Of a DNA stretch of 64,000 nucleotides, positions 35,878 through 47,390 are shown piece by piece. This DNA comes from Solanum dulcamara. Taxonomy: Eukaryota > Streptophyta > Magnoliopsida > Solanales > Solanaceae. Below the pieces are notes generated by a model, which was given only the letters and a program-made list of their open reading frames with translations, was not told the origin of the DNA and searched no databases. A program made the position numbers and the translations under genes. Location: the NCBI RefSeq assembly GCF_947179165.1, contig NC_077248.1, forward strand, positions 13,977,256-14,041,255, written 5' to 3'. Position 1 is the stretch's first letter. Each line of letters opens with the position of its first letter.

Positions 35878-35881
35878 AGTT

Positions 35882-36525
35882 TGTCACGACCCGACCTAGG
35901 GCCTAGTCGTAGCACGAAGATCAAAACCCCGAAGGGATCCAACCAAGCCTCTTGTACATATCATAAGCATACATAAGGAAATATATATCAGCGGAAACAT
36001 CATAAGGGAGTCTAAAACCATGAATAGAAATCTGAAAATGTCTTATGACAACATAGACTCAAACATATGTCCAACTAGATGCCTCTAAACATGAGTATGA
36101 GTGGGGGCTAAGACATGTCCCTAGATCACCCTTAATATAACACAAGTCTTTGAAAAGAAAAAAAATAGTAACCAACTTGAAACTAGTCCCCGGTCAATGA
36201 GGACTCACCACAAGACCATGCGAGCTATAACATGGAATTCGATGATCCCCACATTGAGAAGGGGGAGGCTACTTTGCCAAGGTAGACTCCTAATCATGAA
36301 CATGTGCTATTTGTGGATCCACTATCTAGGCCAAAAGGCAATCCTACGGTGGCACGTAGTTATGAGACAAGAGACTTTATATAAGGACCCCTTGCTTCGA
36401 GTCCCTACCTCAAGTCCATATTCGGTGCTAAGTCAAATCCCACGGAATACATACATAACATAAAATCATAATATCATATATCATAGTCGTGATCATAGGT
36501 TTGAAATCATAGAGTAGCTCATACC
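35882..36525 (-). repeat. Gypsy 5' LTR, truncated
   Basis: Starts TGTCACGACCCGACCTAGGG on the plus strand and matches the LTR at 62118 onward through GAGCTATAACATGGAATTC, CATAGTTATGAGACAAGAGA, TTTATATAAGGACCCC and CAAATCCCACGGAATACATA. The match ends near 36525, so the remaining LTR start (element orientation) is gone. Confidence 0.85.
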
Positions 36526-38605
36526 GTTTTTGAATTGATAAATACTTCTTATAATTGAAAAATAAGGTTTTAAAATTATCTATCAGTTTGAAAATCGTTA
36601 GAAGTTTTCAACTTTATCTCTATCATAATTTGAAGACTTTTCAATTTTAAGGATCTATTTATGTGAGTTTATAAATAAATAACTTTCGTTATATAAAAGT
36701 ATATCCGATTTAAAATTGTATACTTTTAGCATTCAATTTATAAAATTAAAAATTAACTTCTTATATCTAAACTACCCCACACCCTCACTCACATTCCACA
36801 TAACCATTTTCCTATCCGTTTGCCCATAGAATAGAGATTTAAATAAAGATAAATAAATAAATTATTGCAAAATATTTATTTAGATAAAGATGGTACTTCA
36901 AAGCTAATCGTTGTATATAATAAAGCCAAATAATTAGGGATAATGGTTATATTAAAAACTCTAAAAAAGTACATATTTTCCCATCTCTATCTATTTATAA
37001 CTATTTTGGATGAATCTGTGGAACGAAGTTCAAAGAATGATAGAGATATATCAAGCCGATGTGATCAAAGAAAGGAGGCTAATGAAGAATTCCCATTAAT
37101 ATTTGTGGACAAAATAACTGTGAAAACTTTTTTCTCACAAAAGCAGGAGAGCTTTGAAGCGGTGAATCATGTTGATCTCTTAATTTTGATTAGAGGTGTA
37201 TAAACATACCAATTCTGGAGTTTTGTTACTTCAAAACTTATCAGTAAAAGGCAAAAAGAAAATTATAAAAAAAGAAGCTTTTGATGGTTTAACTTTGTAC
37301 CAGATGATTGTGGATTGTAATTGGTGGAAAAGTTCGTATGTAAAAGTTAGACTTCTTTTTTTTATCTATTCCTTATTCAATAATATATATTTTAAAAAAT
37401 GCCTTGATATTAAAGATGTTCTTCACAAAGTAAATGTTGTTTGAACAGAAAATATATACTTTTAAAGCAATCTAAAAATTTTAATTTGTTAGAGTGAAAT
37501 TTAATTCAATATTTTATTCATTTTCTTTGCAGATTTTTTAGTTAAATTATATTTCCGTAATTTTTATTTTATGTTTCGCCGGAGTAAAAAACAAATGTGT
37601 TGATAGAATATTATCAATAATTCAAAATGAGAGTTCACTAGAAGAAGAAACATATGAAAACTTTAAACGTATTGTATTCATAAAATATGTTTGAATAAGA
37701 TAATCATTTGTCGAAAATGATTTTAATTATTTGCAGTGTTTTTTTCCCTTGAGAAAAATCAAGTTTGAAAGTTTGCTAAATTCTTTTTCACTACAAATAT
37801 GTATAACATATTATTTTGAGGTCTTGCATAATTATTACTTCATGTAAAGGCGATTGACTTTTTGATTTTTTTTTAATAAAAAGTAATCTTTTAATATCAA
37901 ATTTTGGCAAAGCAATAAATTAAACGGGATGTTATCACTAATTAAAAAAAGTTCAGAAGAGGAAGACACATATGAGGAGGTTTAACTCACTATATCGTAA
38001 ATTTGCATTACATTTCGTGTTGGTTAATCAATTTAAGTAAGCTTAATCAATGAGAGTTTTTTTTTAATCTTAAACTTTGTTTCAATTAAATGGTATCACA
38101 TAAATTAAAATAAAAAATAAAAAATAATAAATAAAATAATAATTTTACTACTATATCATCCTTAATTATCATAAGTCAGCTCATTCATTAGGAAATGAAT
38201 AATAATACTTAATAAAAAATTAAATATGTATAAAATGATAAATTATCACTTATATTTAATTAAATATGTGAAAATAATTTTATTTTTATTTTTAGTGTAG
38301 TAAAACAACAAAACTGAATGGAGGAGTATATTTTGGATGAATGTTCTCACTGACCTTTTTTTCCCATTATTATCAAATTCAATAAATTTTACGTAATTTA
38401 TCTTCTATCTTCTATTTTATATATAATAGAAGAGGCAAAAACTGTAACATGTAAGGAGCAAAAAGAATAGTATTTATCATTAATTAAAATTAAAAGCTAA
38501 AAGAAGAGGGATAAACCCTCTCTTAAAACCAAGTGGCATAACCACAAATAATAACGTGAAATTATCAAGACACAACAAAGTACTTTTTTAACTAATAAAA
38601 CTTCT
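36526..38605. other. AT-rich spacer with two unrecognised small ORFs
   Basis: Open stretches at 36943-37203 (86 codons, includes EEFPLIFVDKITVKTFFSQK) and 37196-37444 (82 codons, includes EAFDGLTLYQMIVDCNWWKS) overlap in different frames. Composition looks more protein-like than the surroundings, but I recognise no family. They could be parts of one decayed ORF. The rest is low-complexity AT-rich DNA. Confidence 0.35.
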
Positions 38606-38614
38606 AAATTTAAA

Positions 38615-39572
38615 GGCGAAACCCATCGGTGACCCCCTAAAATTGGCACCAACTTTCACTTAGACATCTCAACTAGACTTTGTTCATTTTAGACACCTCA
38701 AGTAAGGCTCCAATGTGTCATTTTAACATTTTTTTGATAATCACCAAAATATATTAAGTGTGTGTAATGCACTCGCCTAACGTGTCAAAAGCAACGAATT
38801 AAATAAAGACACGTGGCTTGAATAGAAAGAATTGACCAATAATTTAATGACACGTGACTTTTTTTAATCCAAGTAATAATTTTTAAAAAAAATAAAAATT
38901 AACAACTATTAACCCCCACCCCCACACCCTATCAGTGGTCTTCCAACACCACCCACCCCTCCGTCATCTTCTCCAACTCCACCCACCCCAACCCCTCCCC
39001 CACCCCACCGGATCTTCTTCTCCTCCAACACCCACCCAACACTATCCATATCATCTAAAAGAGAAAAAATGGAGCTATAATGACAAACAAAAATATAAAT
39101 CAATTGGGTCAAAAAATCCGACGAACCTCCATTTTTTTCCGGCAAGACTAATACAAATCTAAAATTACTCACTATGAAATTAATAAACCATAAAAGCTAT
39201 GGAACTTCATTGAATGTTTGCTTGTGATTAAATACATGTTAATCATCAGAATGGAAAGAAGCAATCTTTCCACGCAATTCAATGAAATTTCCATGAAAGT
39301 TTCAACAATTTGCGAGACCTTCCAAAGGTTTTTTTAGGCATTTTGACCAAAAACAAAACTAAAAATAATATTTTTAAAAATATTTTTAAAAATTATTTGA
39401 ATTTGAAGTGTGTATTTGAACAGAATTTAACTTTTTTTTGTAAAAAAAAAGAAGTAATTTTGTAAAATGACACATTGGAGCCTTACTTGAGTGTCTAAAA
39501 TGAACAAAGCCTAGTTGAGATGTCTAATTGAAAGTTGGTACCAACTTTAGTAGGCCACCGATGGATTTCACC
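38615..39572. mobile_element. Mutator-like non-autonomous element with about 110-bp TIRs
   Basis: Left end GGCGAAACCCATCGGTGACC and right end GGCCACCGATGGATTTCACC are inverted copies, and the match runs on for about 110 bp (to GGCTCCAATGTGTCATTTTA and its complement near 39465). AAATTTAAA at 38606-38614 and AGATTTAAA at 39573-39581 form a 9-bp target duplication with one mismatch, as in Mutator elements. The 730-bp interior has no transposase. It includes a C-rich stretch at about 38910-39035 that could be captured host sequence. Confidence 0.85.
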
Positions 39573-39581
39573 AGATTTAAA

Positions 39582-40432
39582 ATTGATAACTTTTGAATTT
39601 TAATTAAAACTTCTGAAAATAAAACATACATAAGCGTGCAACAGTGGCGGAAGCCTTCTAAGACTGAAAAACTGAAGGGAAGATCACAAAATGCAACACA
39701 ACAAGGGTCGAAAAATTCAAACCTAATTAAATTGAAAGTTATATAAATTTTAGTAAAAATGATAAGATTCTATAATCTCAAAAAATCGATTTCGTTAATT
39801 TATTTACTAAACAGAGAGATTATGTTTTAAATTTTTCTATTTCATATTTGAATCTTAATCAACTCAAAACTTTAATTCAAAAATATATCTGCATTTGAAT
39901 TTGGGTTTAGCCAAAAAAAAAAGGATTTATCTTGCAACGATTAAAAAAATTTAATTGAAACATTAAGGTTTAAAATTTGAATGTAATGCTAAGAAGTTTT
40001 TGAGATGGTTACAACTTCCCCACTTTGTCTTGATTGTAGGATTTTTAAAATTCAAATATATATTTTTAAAAGAGTTTTTTATAATTAAACTACAAGATAA
40101 AAATAATATTGAAAGATAAAATTTAAAGTTTTGAATTTAATACATATAATTTTGAAAATGGTTACATTTTTTTCACTTTATCATAATTGTAGGAGTTTTA
40201 AACTTTAAAAATATCTTTTTTAAAAAGAGTTATTCTAATCAAATATCAATAAAGATAAAATTAATTTTAGGACTTAACATATTTTAGAAATCAAGCAAAT
40301 TATACGAAAAAGATTATTATGACCAAAGAGCCATTCCATTATAGAAAATTCTATGAAGAGTAAGATAAGGAAAAAGTGGTCTTAAGATATTATTCAAATA
40401 TAAATTATTAATATTAGTTTTAGCTAACAGAT
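39582..40432. other. AT-rich spacer, nothing recognised
   Basis: Repeated AAAATTTTAAATTT-like runs and one segment similar to itself (CTTTATCATAATTGTAGGAG near 40175 and CTTTGTCTTGATTGTAGGAT near 40022), suggesting an old internal duplication of about 150 bp. No gene. Confidence 0.4.
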
Positions 40433-40435
40433 ATA

Positions 40436-40816
40436 GAGCCTGTTTGGATTGGCTTTAAGTTGGTCAAAACCAACTTAAAACCCTTTTTAGCTTTTGGACG
40501 TGTTTGCCTAATGCTGACTTTAAGCCATAAAGTTCTTAAAGTCAGTCAAAAATGAAAAGTTAGGATTCCTTACTTTTTTTTCCAAAGTGCTTAAAGTCAT
40601 TTTCTTTGACCATGGAAATTACTTTTATATCCTTTATATTTTAACTAAATTCACAAACTAACTTTTTTTTATTCTTTTAACCCTAAAATTCACATCATAA
40701 ACACTTTTATCCAAACACTCAACTGCTTATTTATAAAAATAACTTCCAGCACTTCAAAGTTCTAAAAGCACTTTATACATAAAAGTTACTTTTTTTAAGC
40801 CCATCCAAACGGGCTC
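40436..40816. mobile_element. MITE with 16-bp TIRs, 381 bp
   Basis: Ends GAGCCTGTTTGGATTGG and CCATCCAAACGGGCTC are inverted repeats with few mismatches. ATA flanks both sides (40433-40435, 40817-40819). The interior is non-coding, with inverted TTAAAGTCA/CTTTAAG blocks. The 3-bp duplication and GGCC(C/T)GTTTGGAT-like ends suggest a Tourist/PIF-Harbinger MITE, but ATA is not the usual TWA target, so the superfamily is uncertain. Confidence 0.78.
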
Positions 40817-40983
40817 ATAATTTCGAATTGGAATTAAAATGAAAATCTGGCCTCTTATATATACCCCTTCAACAACACATAAATTATTATTAAAACTTTC
40901 TTCTCTCTCTTTTTTTTTTGTTTTTCTGTGATCATAAGTTTTATTCATCTTTATCAAGTTTTCATTTTAAGTTTTTAGTAGCA

Positions 40984-41049
40984 TTTTTATATCGAAATTT
41001 TGAAAATTAAATTTATTAAACCATGAACACTCAAATCATTATGTAGTAT
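40984..41049. repeat. tandem duplication unit A, first part
   Basis: Matches the start of unit B (43386-43451), up to the insertion point of the solo LTR; the remainder of unit A continues at 43203-43385. Confidence 0.8.
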
Positions 41050-43202
41050 AACACCCCCTAAAATGTTGTATGTGGTGTTTCAATTCTCGACGGAAATGAT
41101 ACTGCTTCTGTATTTTGTGCATAACTTTTCATAGACTAGTCCAAATTAGGTGATTAAAATTTTTGAATAACCCCAACGGTATTACCTACAACTTTCATGA
41201 GATCATATCTTAAGATTCGGAGGATACGTAGGTCAAATAAATTAATTTTTGCAAGACATGATGCCGTGACGAAATAGAGTGTTTGTAGAAGAAAAATTAT
41301 ACCTCACGATCGGATGCTCCAAATCCGTTAATTCTTGAACGACATGAAATTATACTTCTATATCTACAATTCATATAGACACCAAATCCTAATTAGGAAG
41401 TTATCTTGTTCAAACGCAGCTCCGAAAAAAGGTATTTCGTTAAAAGAAGGTTCATCTCACCAATCATGGAAAGATCTAGATCCATTTGACATCACCCATG
41501 ACATCAATAGTCCTCCATTTGACATCATCCATGAGATCACAATCCTCCATTGAATTTTCCAGATCATCCTTTGTAATTATTTTTATTTATTGTTAGGTTC
41601 CTCCTCCACACCTATAAATACCCACCTTATTTCCTCATTTTATTCATCAAGCTTTCTCAAGCAACTTTTCTCTCTATACACTTCTTTACTCATTCTCAAA
41701 TATAGTTTTAGTTTTTAGTAGTGTAGCAATACTATTCCGGTGATTCTTATACTCCGGGTAGTATACAAAACGCTTCGGCGAGGAGAAAAGGCTAGAGGTT
41801 CAAGAGTGGTCATTGAGTTCTTTAATTCAGAGTAAAACTTCGAATTTCAGGTATGTAAGACTATTCATAGCATTGGATTGAGTCCGTCCATGCATCCAAT
41901 ATTTAAATTCATTGTAATTGAGTTATAATTGAGTTTTACCCAAATCTTGAATTCTAAATGAATTAATTCTTTTTCTATTGAGTTAGATATATTTATGCAT
42001 TGAGATTATTATTATTATTATTTTATCTCTCATATTATTGAAATTATTGTTTATGGCTATTTTCCCATGAACCCTAATTGATTTGATGTTCATGAATATT
42101 TTTACATGTGTTTTGAGTAAAGATGTTGGCTTTTAATATTTATTGACAAAAATAGTGATTTGAATTAATACTATATATGTATTTTATTGAGTTTTAAAAG
42201 AGAAAAATAATTGAGTTTAAATGAATTTGAGTAAATGATGTTTTGATGAGATGTAAATAATGTTTTGAAGTGTAATGATTGATGAAGAGGTAATAAGATG
42301 AGTTTGATGTTTTTTCAATAAGACTAGATGATGATGCTAATATGAGCACATATTTTGGGAGTAGTATTGAGCACCGAGTTGGGTAAAAGTTTAATTAGCT
42401 CAAACCCCAGAACTACGTAGCTAGCATAGGATAGAGACTATACCTCTTAAGTCCCAAAAAGAGAACTTTGATGATTGGATCCAAGATGGTGATGTCCTTT
42501 ACGGCTTTACCTCTGCAAGGTATTGGATGGATGTAGCAACGACATCGCTTCGTTGTATCATCACTAGCTCATAAGTGATTGTTGTCGGTTAGAGAAACTC
42601 CCAACTGAGTAAGCATTGCTTATTATTATTATTTTTAAACTTGCGTTACATATTGATGTTGAGATGATGTTGAGTTTTGAGCCGAGTCTTCTTGAGAGGA
42701 GTTTTTTGATATCTGTCCTTACTTTTCTGCCGTTTTAGATACTCGTATATTCCATGTACTAACGTCATTCGACCTGCATCGTTTTATGATGCAGATACAG
42801 GTGTTAGAGATCCTCAACATTTGCATCGTTGAAGATCATTACGTTGTAGCTATTTGGTGAGTCCTTGTATTCGAAGGAACTCTTTATCTTTTTATTATTG
42901 TTGAGTATTATGTTTCTATTGAGGTAGCCATGGACATGTCATTGACACCGTCTGATAGTGTTAGAGGCTTCATAGATAGAGTTTGATGATGTAATTGGAG
43001 TAGTTCTCCTTTGAAACTACTTCTTATAAAGATTATTTCTTTCATTTGATGTTGATGATGGCGAGCCCACATAAGTATTCTTATTTTCACTTAGTTCTTC
43101 CGCTGATGAACGAATGAGTGATGAGACCAAGTGGTTCTCTCGGAGGCCAGAGATGATTTCTGAATGTCGGCCACGCCTAGGGTACCCTCTCGGGGCATGA
43201 CA
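41050..43202 (+). mobile_element. solo LTR, Gypsy type, 2.15 kb
   Basis: A single LTR-like block from AACACCCCCTAAAATG to CTCTCGGGGCATGACA sits inside one unit of a 249-bp tandem duplication. AGTAT occurs on both sides (41045-41049, 43203-43207), and the other unit preserves the unoccupied site (GTAGTAGGTTGA). No primer site or coding sequence lies beside it, so the interior was lost, most simply by LTR-LTR recombination. It has its own promoter-like TATA and a CT-rich leader. Exact first bases are uncertain, since canonical TG is not seen at the start. Confidence 0.8.
41611..41620 (+). promoter_or_regulatory. TATA box inside the solo LTR
   Basis: CCTATAAATACCCACC is followed by a pyrimidine-rich leader (TTATTTCCTCATTTTATTCA), the usual arrangement at an LTR U3/R boundary. 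Confidence 0.6.
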
Positions 43203-43385
43203 AGTATGTTGACTTTCAATGAGTTTTATAGGTTTAAAACAACAACATAGAGGAATAAGGGTCATCCAACTTACAAAGCAATTTTTTTGAGTTATTATGA
43301 AAAAAATAATATAATAATAAAATTACATAATTAAAATCTTATGGATAAAGATAAAATTAAGAACATAGAACAATGAAATAAATAG
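43203..43385. repeat. tandem duplication unit A, second part
   Basis: Continues 40984-41049 after the solo LTR and matches 43452-43634 (for example TTTTATAGGTTTAAAACA and CAAAGCAATTTTTTTGAGTT). Confidence 0.8.
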
Positions 43386-43634
43386 TTTTTATATCGAAAT
43401 TTTAAAAATTAAATTTATTCAACTATGAACACTCAAATCATCATGTAGTAGGTTGATTCTCAATCAATTTTATAGGTTTAAAACACCAACACAGAAGAAT
43501 AAGGGCTATCTAACTCACAAAGCAATTTATTTTGAGTTATTATGAAAAAGTAATATAATAATAGAATTACATAATTAAAACCTTAATGGATAAAACTAAA
43601 CTTAAGAACATAGAACAAAGAAAAAGTAATATAT
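43386..43634. repeat. tandem duplication unit B, empty LTR site
   Basis: About 249 bp, continuous, showing the sequence of unit A without the LTR. Confidence 0.8.
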
Positions 43635-44074
43635 AAGTAAATAACTCATGAATCATTTTATCTTATGAATCATACAACATATACATATTTTTATGCTCCA
43701 TGGACAGTTTTATGTAGCTTTTTCCGAAGTTATAAGTAGAAAGGGATTAAATATAGTTGATATGTCTAGTTCTATATTCAAAAATAAGTTGAGGGAGTAT
43801 TGTGGTTAGGCTTCACATAATTATATGTTGATTGACTATGAATTTAGGGCGTCATTGATTAGATAATGGTCAATTGTTGTATGATTGTTGTTTATGGATA
43901 GGGTGTTTGATGATATCAATTACAAGTTAATATATACTTACATTTCATCACAAGGAAGACTTTCATTATCATTAATCATACTACAAAATTAAATGTGAAA
44001 AATTCTTTATGAGAGTGTATATGTCTTCAATTTTTTATGAACGCTATTTTTAATAACTAAATTAACTGAGAATT
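43635..44074. other. AT-rich spacer, probably Helitron interior
   Basis: No gene recognised. It leads into the Helitron-like 3' end at 44075-44104; the matching 5' TC end could not be located. Confidence 0.35.
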
Positions 44075-44104
44075 ATCCACGCAACGTGCGGATACGTATA
44101 CTAG
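44075..44104 (+). mobile_element. Helitron-like 3' terminus
   Basis: ATCCACGCAACGTGCGGAT can fold into a short imperfect GC-rich hairpin. It is followed by ACGTATACTAG and then T. A hairpin 8-12 bases before a terminal CTAG, inserted next to T, is the Helitron 3' signature. The 5' end is unknown, so the element's length is not given. Confidence 0.6.
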
Positions 44105-44640
44105 TTAATAATAAAACACGAAATTCATAATTAATAGAAGACTTCCAAGAAATTCTAATAAATGTAGATGAATATATGTCAGATACGAAAAGTATATACT
44201 ACATAGTAAGCATAGATATAGAAGAAAAAGCTCAGATAGACTCATCAAACTCAGAAGAAGAAGAACTGATAAAAAAATATGATTAGAAGGGATAAATTTA
44301 AAAGATATACAAGCAAACGCATTAGTAAATATATCTGAAGAATGTAATCATGAATTCGAAAAAAATAAAGGTTTGTATAGTACAGTAATCAATATTGTAT
44401 ATGCAAATGATACCCAAGTAGGGATAGAAGAGTAAAATGTAAATTATGTTATATAGAAGGAAGTATTCTATGTATAGGAAAATAATTTGAAACAAAGGTA
44501 AGTAAGGAAGATAGATAGAAAGAACCAAATGATCCTACTCAGACTCTAAAAATAATGACATTAGAAACTAGAATAAATGAATTAGAAAAAAGAATACAAA
44601 AAATAGAGAAAGGAAAACAAATAATGGAAGACAATACATA
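44105..44640 (+). pseudogene. EPRV coat-protein C-terminal remnant (probable)
   Basis: Acidic, lysine- and glutamate-rich readings with a short cysteine pair (CKLCYIEG, about 44440) resemble the tail of a caulimovirid coat protein around its zinc finger, followed by a coiled-coil-like E/K segment (about 44555-44620). Stops occur throughout. The call leans on its position just before the protease. Confidence 0.4.
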
Positions 44641-44674
44641 AAATATAACGGAACCATTACATGATGCAGAATTA

Positions 44675-45150
44675 ATGAGTATAGAAAATCATGACACCCT
44701 AATATGTAATGAAGACAATAAATTAAGTACAATAAAAATATTAGCAAGAGTCACAATAGAAGACTACGAAATAGAAACATTAGCTTTGGTAGATTCAGAA
44801 TATACAAGATGTATAATAAATAAAAAGATAGTCCTACTAAATTTAATTAAAACCTTAGATAAACCAGTTGCCTCCATGTAGATCGATGAAACTCATAACA
44901 TATATAAAAATTACATAGATAAATCAAAAGTTTTATAAATACATGCTTAGATTTTTTCAAACCCACCTACAAAGTAGATAAAATTTGGGTAAGAGACCTA
45001 AATATAAATGTAGACTTTGTATTAGGGTTAAACTTCATATTACATAACAATGGTAGTTGTTTACTCAGCAAGGATGGAGTAATATTCTTTAAAAATATTA
45101 CACAAACATCAGTACAAACAATAGAATCAGGAACAAAGATAAGAACATGA
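44675..45150 (+). pseudogene. EPRV aspartic protease domain remnant
   Basis: Readable as a retropepsin-like domain: a strand ending in ALVDSEYTR, where caulimovirids normally have a D(S/T)G catalytic triad; the glycine here is glutamate. A later VLGLNFI-like block (about 45020) matches the second half. The frame breaks after about 68 codons. Confidence 0.7.
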
Positions 45151-45389
45151 TTAAAGGACCGGTAAAAAGATCAAGAAAAATGCTATAAGAAATGCAAAGA
45201 AAATAATACATATTGTAAGATTAAGAAAGAAAATAAGGATTTAATAGAAAAAGAAGATATAAATTTACTAAAAAAGGATTATACATTAATAGACGTTGAA
45301 ACAAAATTATATAATTTCAAAACAGGAATAGACAACATAGGAATAAAAAAAATCAAAAGAATTTAGATGATATAATAAAAATACTAGAC

Positions 45390-46530
45390 GAAATAGAAAT
45401 AATAGGAGAAATACCCTTAACATATCGGGAAAACAATAAAATCATGTACAAACTAGATATAATAAATCTAGAATACATAGTTAAAACAACCTCAATAGAA
45501 GCCACAAATCAAGACATAGAAGACTTTAAAATCCAAATTAAAGAACTCATGAATTTAGGTGTAATAAGAACATCGACATATAAATATAGGTCATCAATCT
45601 TCATTGTAAGAAATCATAGAGAAATAATAAGAGGAAAAATCAGAATGGTAATAAAACTATAAAAGACTTAATGATAACACTAGAATAGACGAATATAAAT
45701 TACCTGATCAAACAGAACTAATAAATAGAATACAAGGAATTTTTTTTTTAGTAAATTTGATTGTAAATCAGGATATTGACAAGTAAAGACGCACGAAGAA
45801 AGCATAGAATTGACAACATTCACTTGTCCAGAAGGGCATTTCGAATGGCTAATAATGTCATTTGGACTAAAGACAGCTCCACCAATTTTTCAAAAAAAAA
45901 ATGGATAGTATATTTGGAGAATATAAAAGATTTGTGCTAGTATATGTGGATGACATATTAGTATTTAGTAAAGATCTCAAAGAACATTTAGGGCATCTAC
46001 AAATATATTATTTCTAGATAATGAAATAATAATAAGTAAAAAAAATAAAACTATCTAAGAAATGTAAAATATTTCTAGGAGTAGTCTTAGAAGATGGAAA
46101 GATTAGATTACAACCCTATATAGCAAAAAAAAGAAGCCCTAGATATGCTATACAAGTTGGACAATACCAAGGAACTAACAAAATTCTTAGGAATAATAAA
46201 TTATGCAAGAAATTTTATAAACGATCTAGAAAAAATAGCAGGACCTTTACATGCTAAAACAAGCTTTACAGAACAAAAATATTTTAATACAGAAGATATT
46301 AAATTAGTACAACAAATAAAAATAATAATAAAACATATTCATGATTTAAATATGCCATTGAAAACAGATTACCTAATCATAGGAACAGACGAAAGTTTTG
46401 AAGGATGGGAAGCAAAAATACTAGCTGTAATCTACGGTTTAAAAAGTTTCAGATTATATATATTAAATAAATCAAAAATAACAATTAGGATGGATTGCGA
46501 AGCCATAGTTAAGTTTCATTAAAAGATAAA
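45390..46530 (+). pseudogene. EPRV reverse transcriptase and RNase H remnant
   Basis: RT motifs are seen in order: LMNLGVIRTS (about 45550), FDCKSGYWQ (about 45755-45785), CPEGHFEWLIMSFGLK (about 45828-45875), and the catalytic YVDD at 45943-45954, still intact. RNase H residues follow to about 46520, including GTDES and VIYGLKSFRLYI. Several frameshifts (near 45660, 45745, 45890 and 46010) and internal deletions separate these pieces, so no enzyme can be made. The domain copies the viral RNA into DNA in a functional pararetrovirus. Confidence 0.85.
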
Positions 46531-46821
46531 TACAAGAACAAGTAGTAGACGAATATGATTAAATTTTATTGATGCTATATCTATATACAATTTAATTTTT
46601 GAACATATTAGAGGTTAGATTAATAATCTAGTAGATAAGCGAAGTAGGCTAACAATTACTGTCAGATAATAAATATATTTTATATGTACAACATGAGGCT
46701 AATAGTTTCCAAGGCTGAAGACAAGGGAAAAGACATTCAGGCCTATCCCTCAGACAAATATTTGTAGAAAATTTTAGGTAATCTTCATTTTAAGCCCCAA
46801 TTTTCTATAGAACAGACTAGC

Positions 46822-47390
46822 ATGAATAAAATAAGTTTTGAAAAATATAATTTAATATTTTTTCCACTATCTAACATGTTATTTAGAGTTTTGTCAGAAT
46901 GTGTCATAGACAGACTCCAAAGATGTCTAATTGATAATTTATGGATAGCATATAATAAAAAAGACACGAAATATTTTATAGCAGTTTTCAATGCTTTAGG
47001 CCAGTATTTTACAAATACAAATCAAGGAAAAAGATTTAAATATTATGTTGTGATACGTGGAAAAACAAACGGTATATTTCAGACATGGTTAGAAGTATTA
47101 GACTCTATTAAAGACTTAAAAAAATTACTTTTTAAAGGCTTTAATGATTTACCGAAGCATTAGACTATGCAAGGAGAATATTAGGACCAAATTACTATAT
47201 TTCTCTACCACTTAGACAAAATCTTGAAAAAATCCCTCAATACAATATCCAAAGAGACACAGAAAAGGTCATTTTTTGCGACCATTGTTCGTCCATGACA
47301 GAAGCTTTCAAAGAAATAAATCAGATGAATGGAATCCTAACACAAGAAAAAATCAGATTGATGGAGCAAGTGAAGGCACTAGAATAAAAA
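46822..47390 (+). pseudogene. EPRV transactivator/viroplasmin-like ORF remnant
   Basis: A 113-codon open stretch contains YYVVIRGKTNGIF then TW, matching the RNase H1-like (Caulimo_VI/viroplasmin) module YxVxxGxxxGIYxTW. A shifted continuation carries the (F)KGF..L.EAL-type ending near 47140-47170 and a coiled-coil-like tail to about 47390. In caulimovirids this protein forms inclusion bodies and allows reinitiation on the polycistronic RNA. Interrupted by at least one frameshift. Confidence 0.7.

Larger units (their letters stand above)
33795..36525 (-). mobile_element. Gypsy retrotransposon, 5' half only
   Basis: In element orientation: partial LTR (36525-35882), methionine-tRNA primer site (35877-35866), gag, zinc knuckle and protease, and the first part of RT (to about 33795), where it breaks off. 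RT catalytic residues, RNase H, integrase and the 3' LTR are missing. The LTR is homologous to 62118-63080. Left and right ends are abrupt, without target duplication, so both arose by deletion or rearrangement. Confidence 0.9.

Noticed and set aside
38909..39172. Glycine-rich minus-strand open frame inside the Mutator-like element
   Set aside because: The glycines come from the C-rich plus strand, and the frame runs across the element interior without any known domain.
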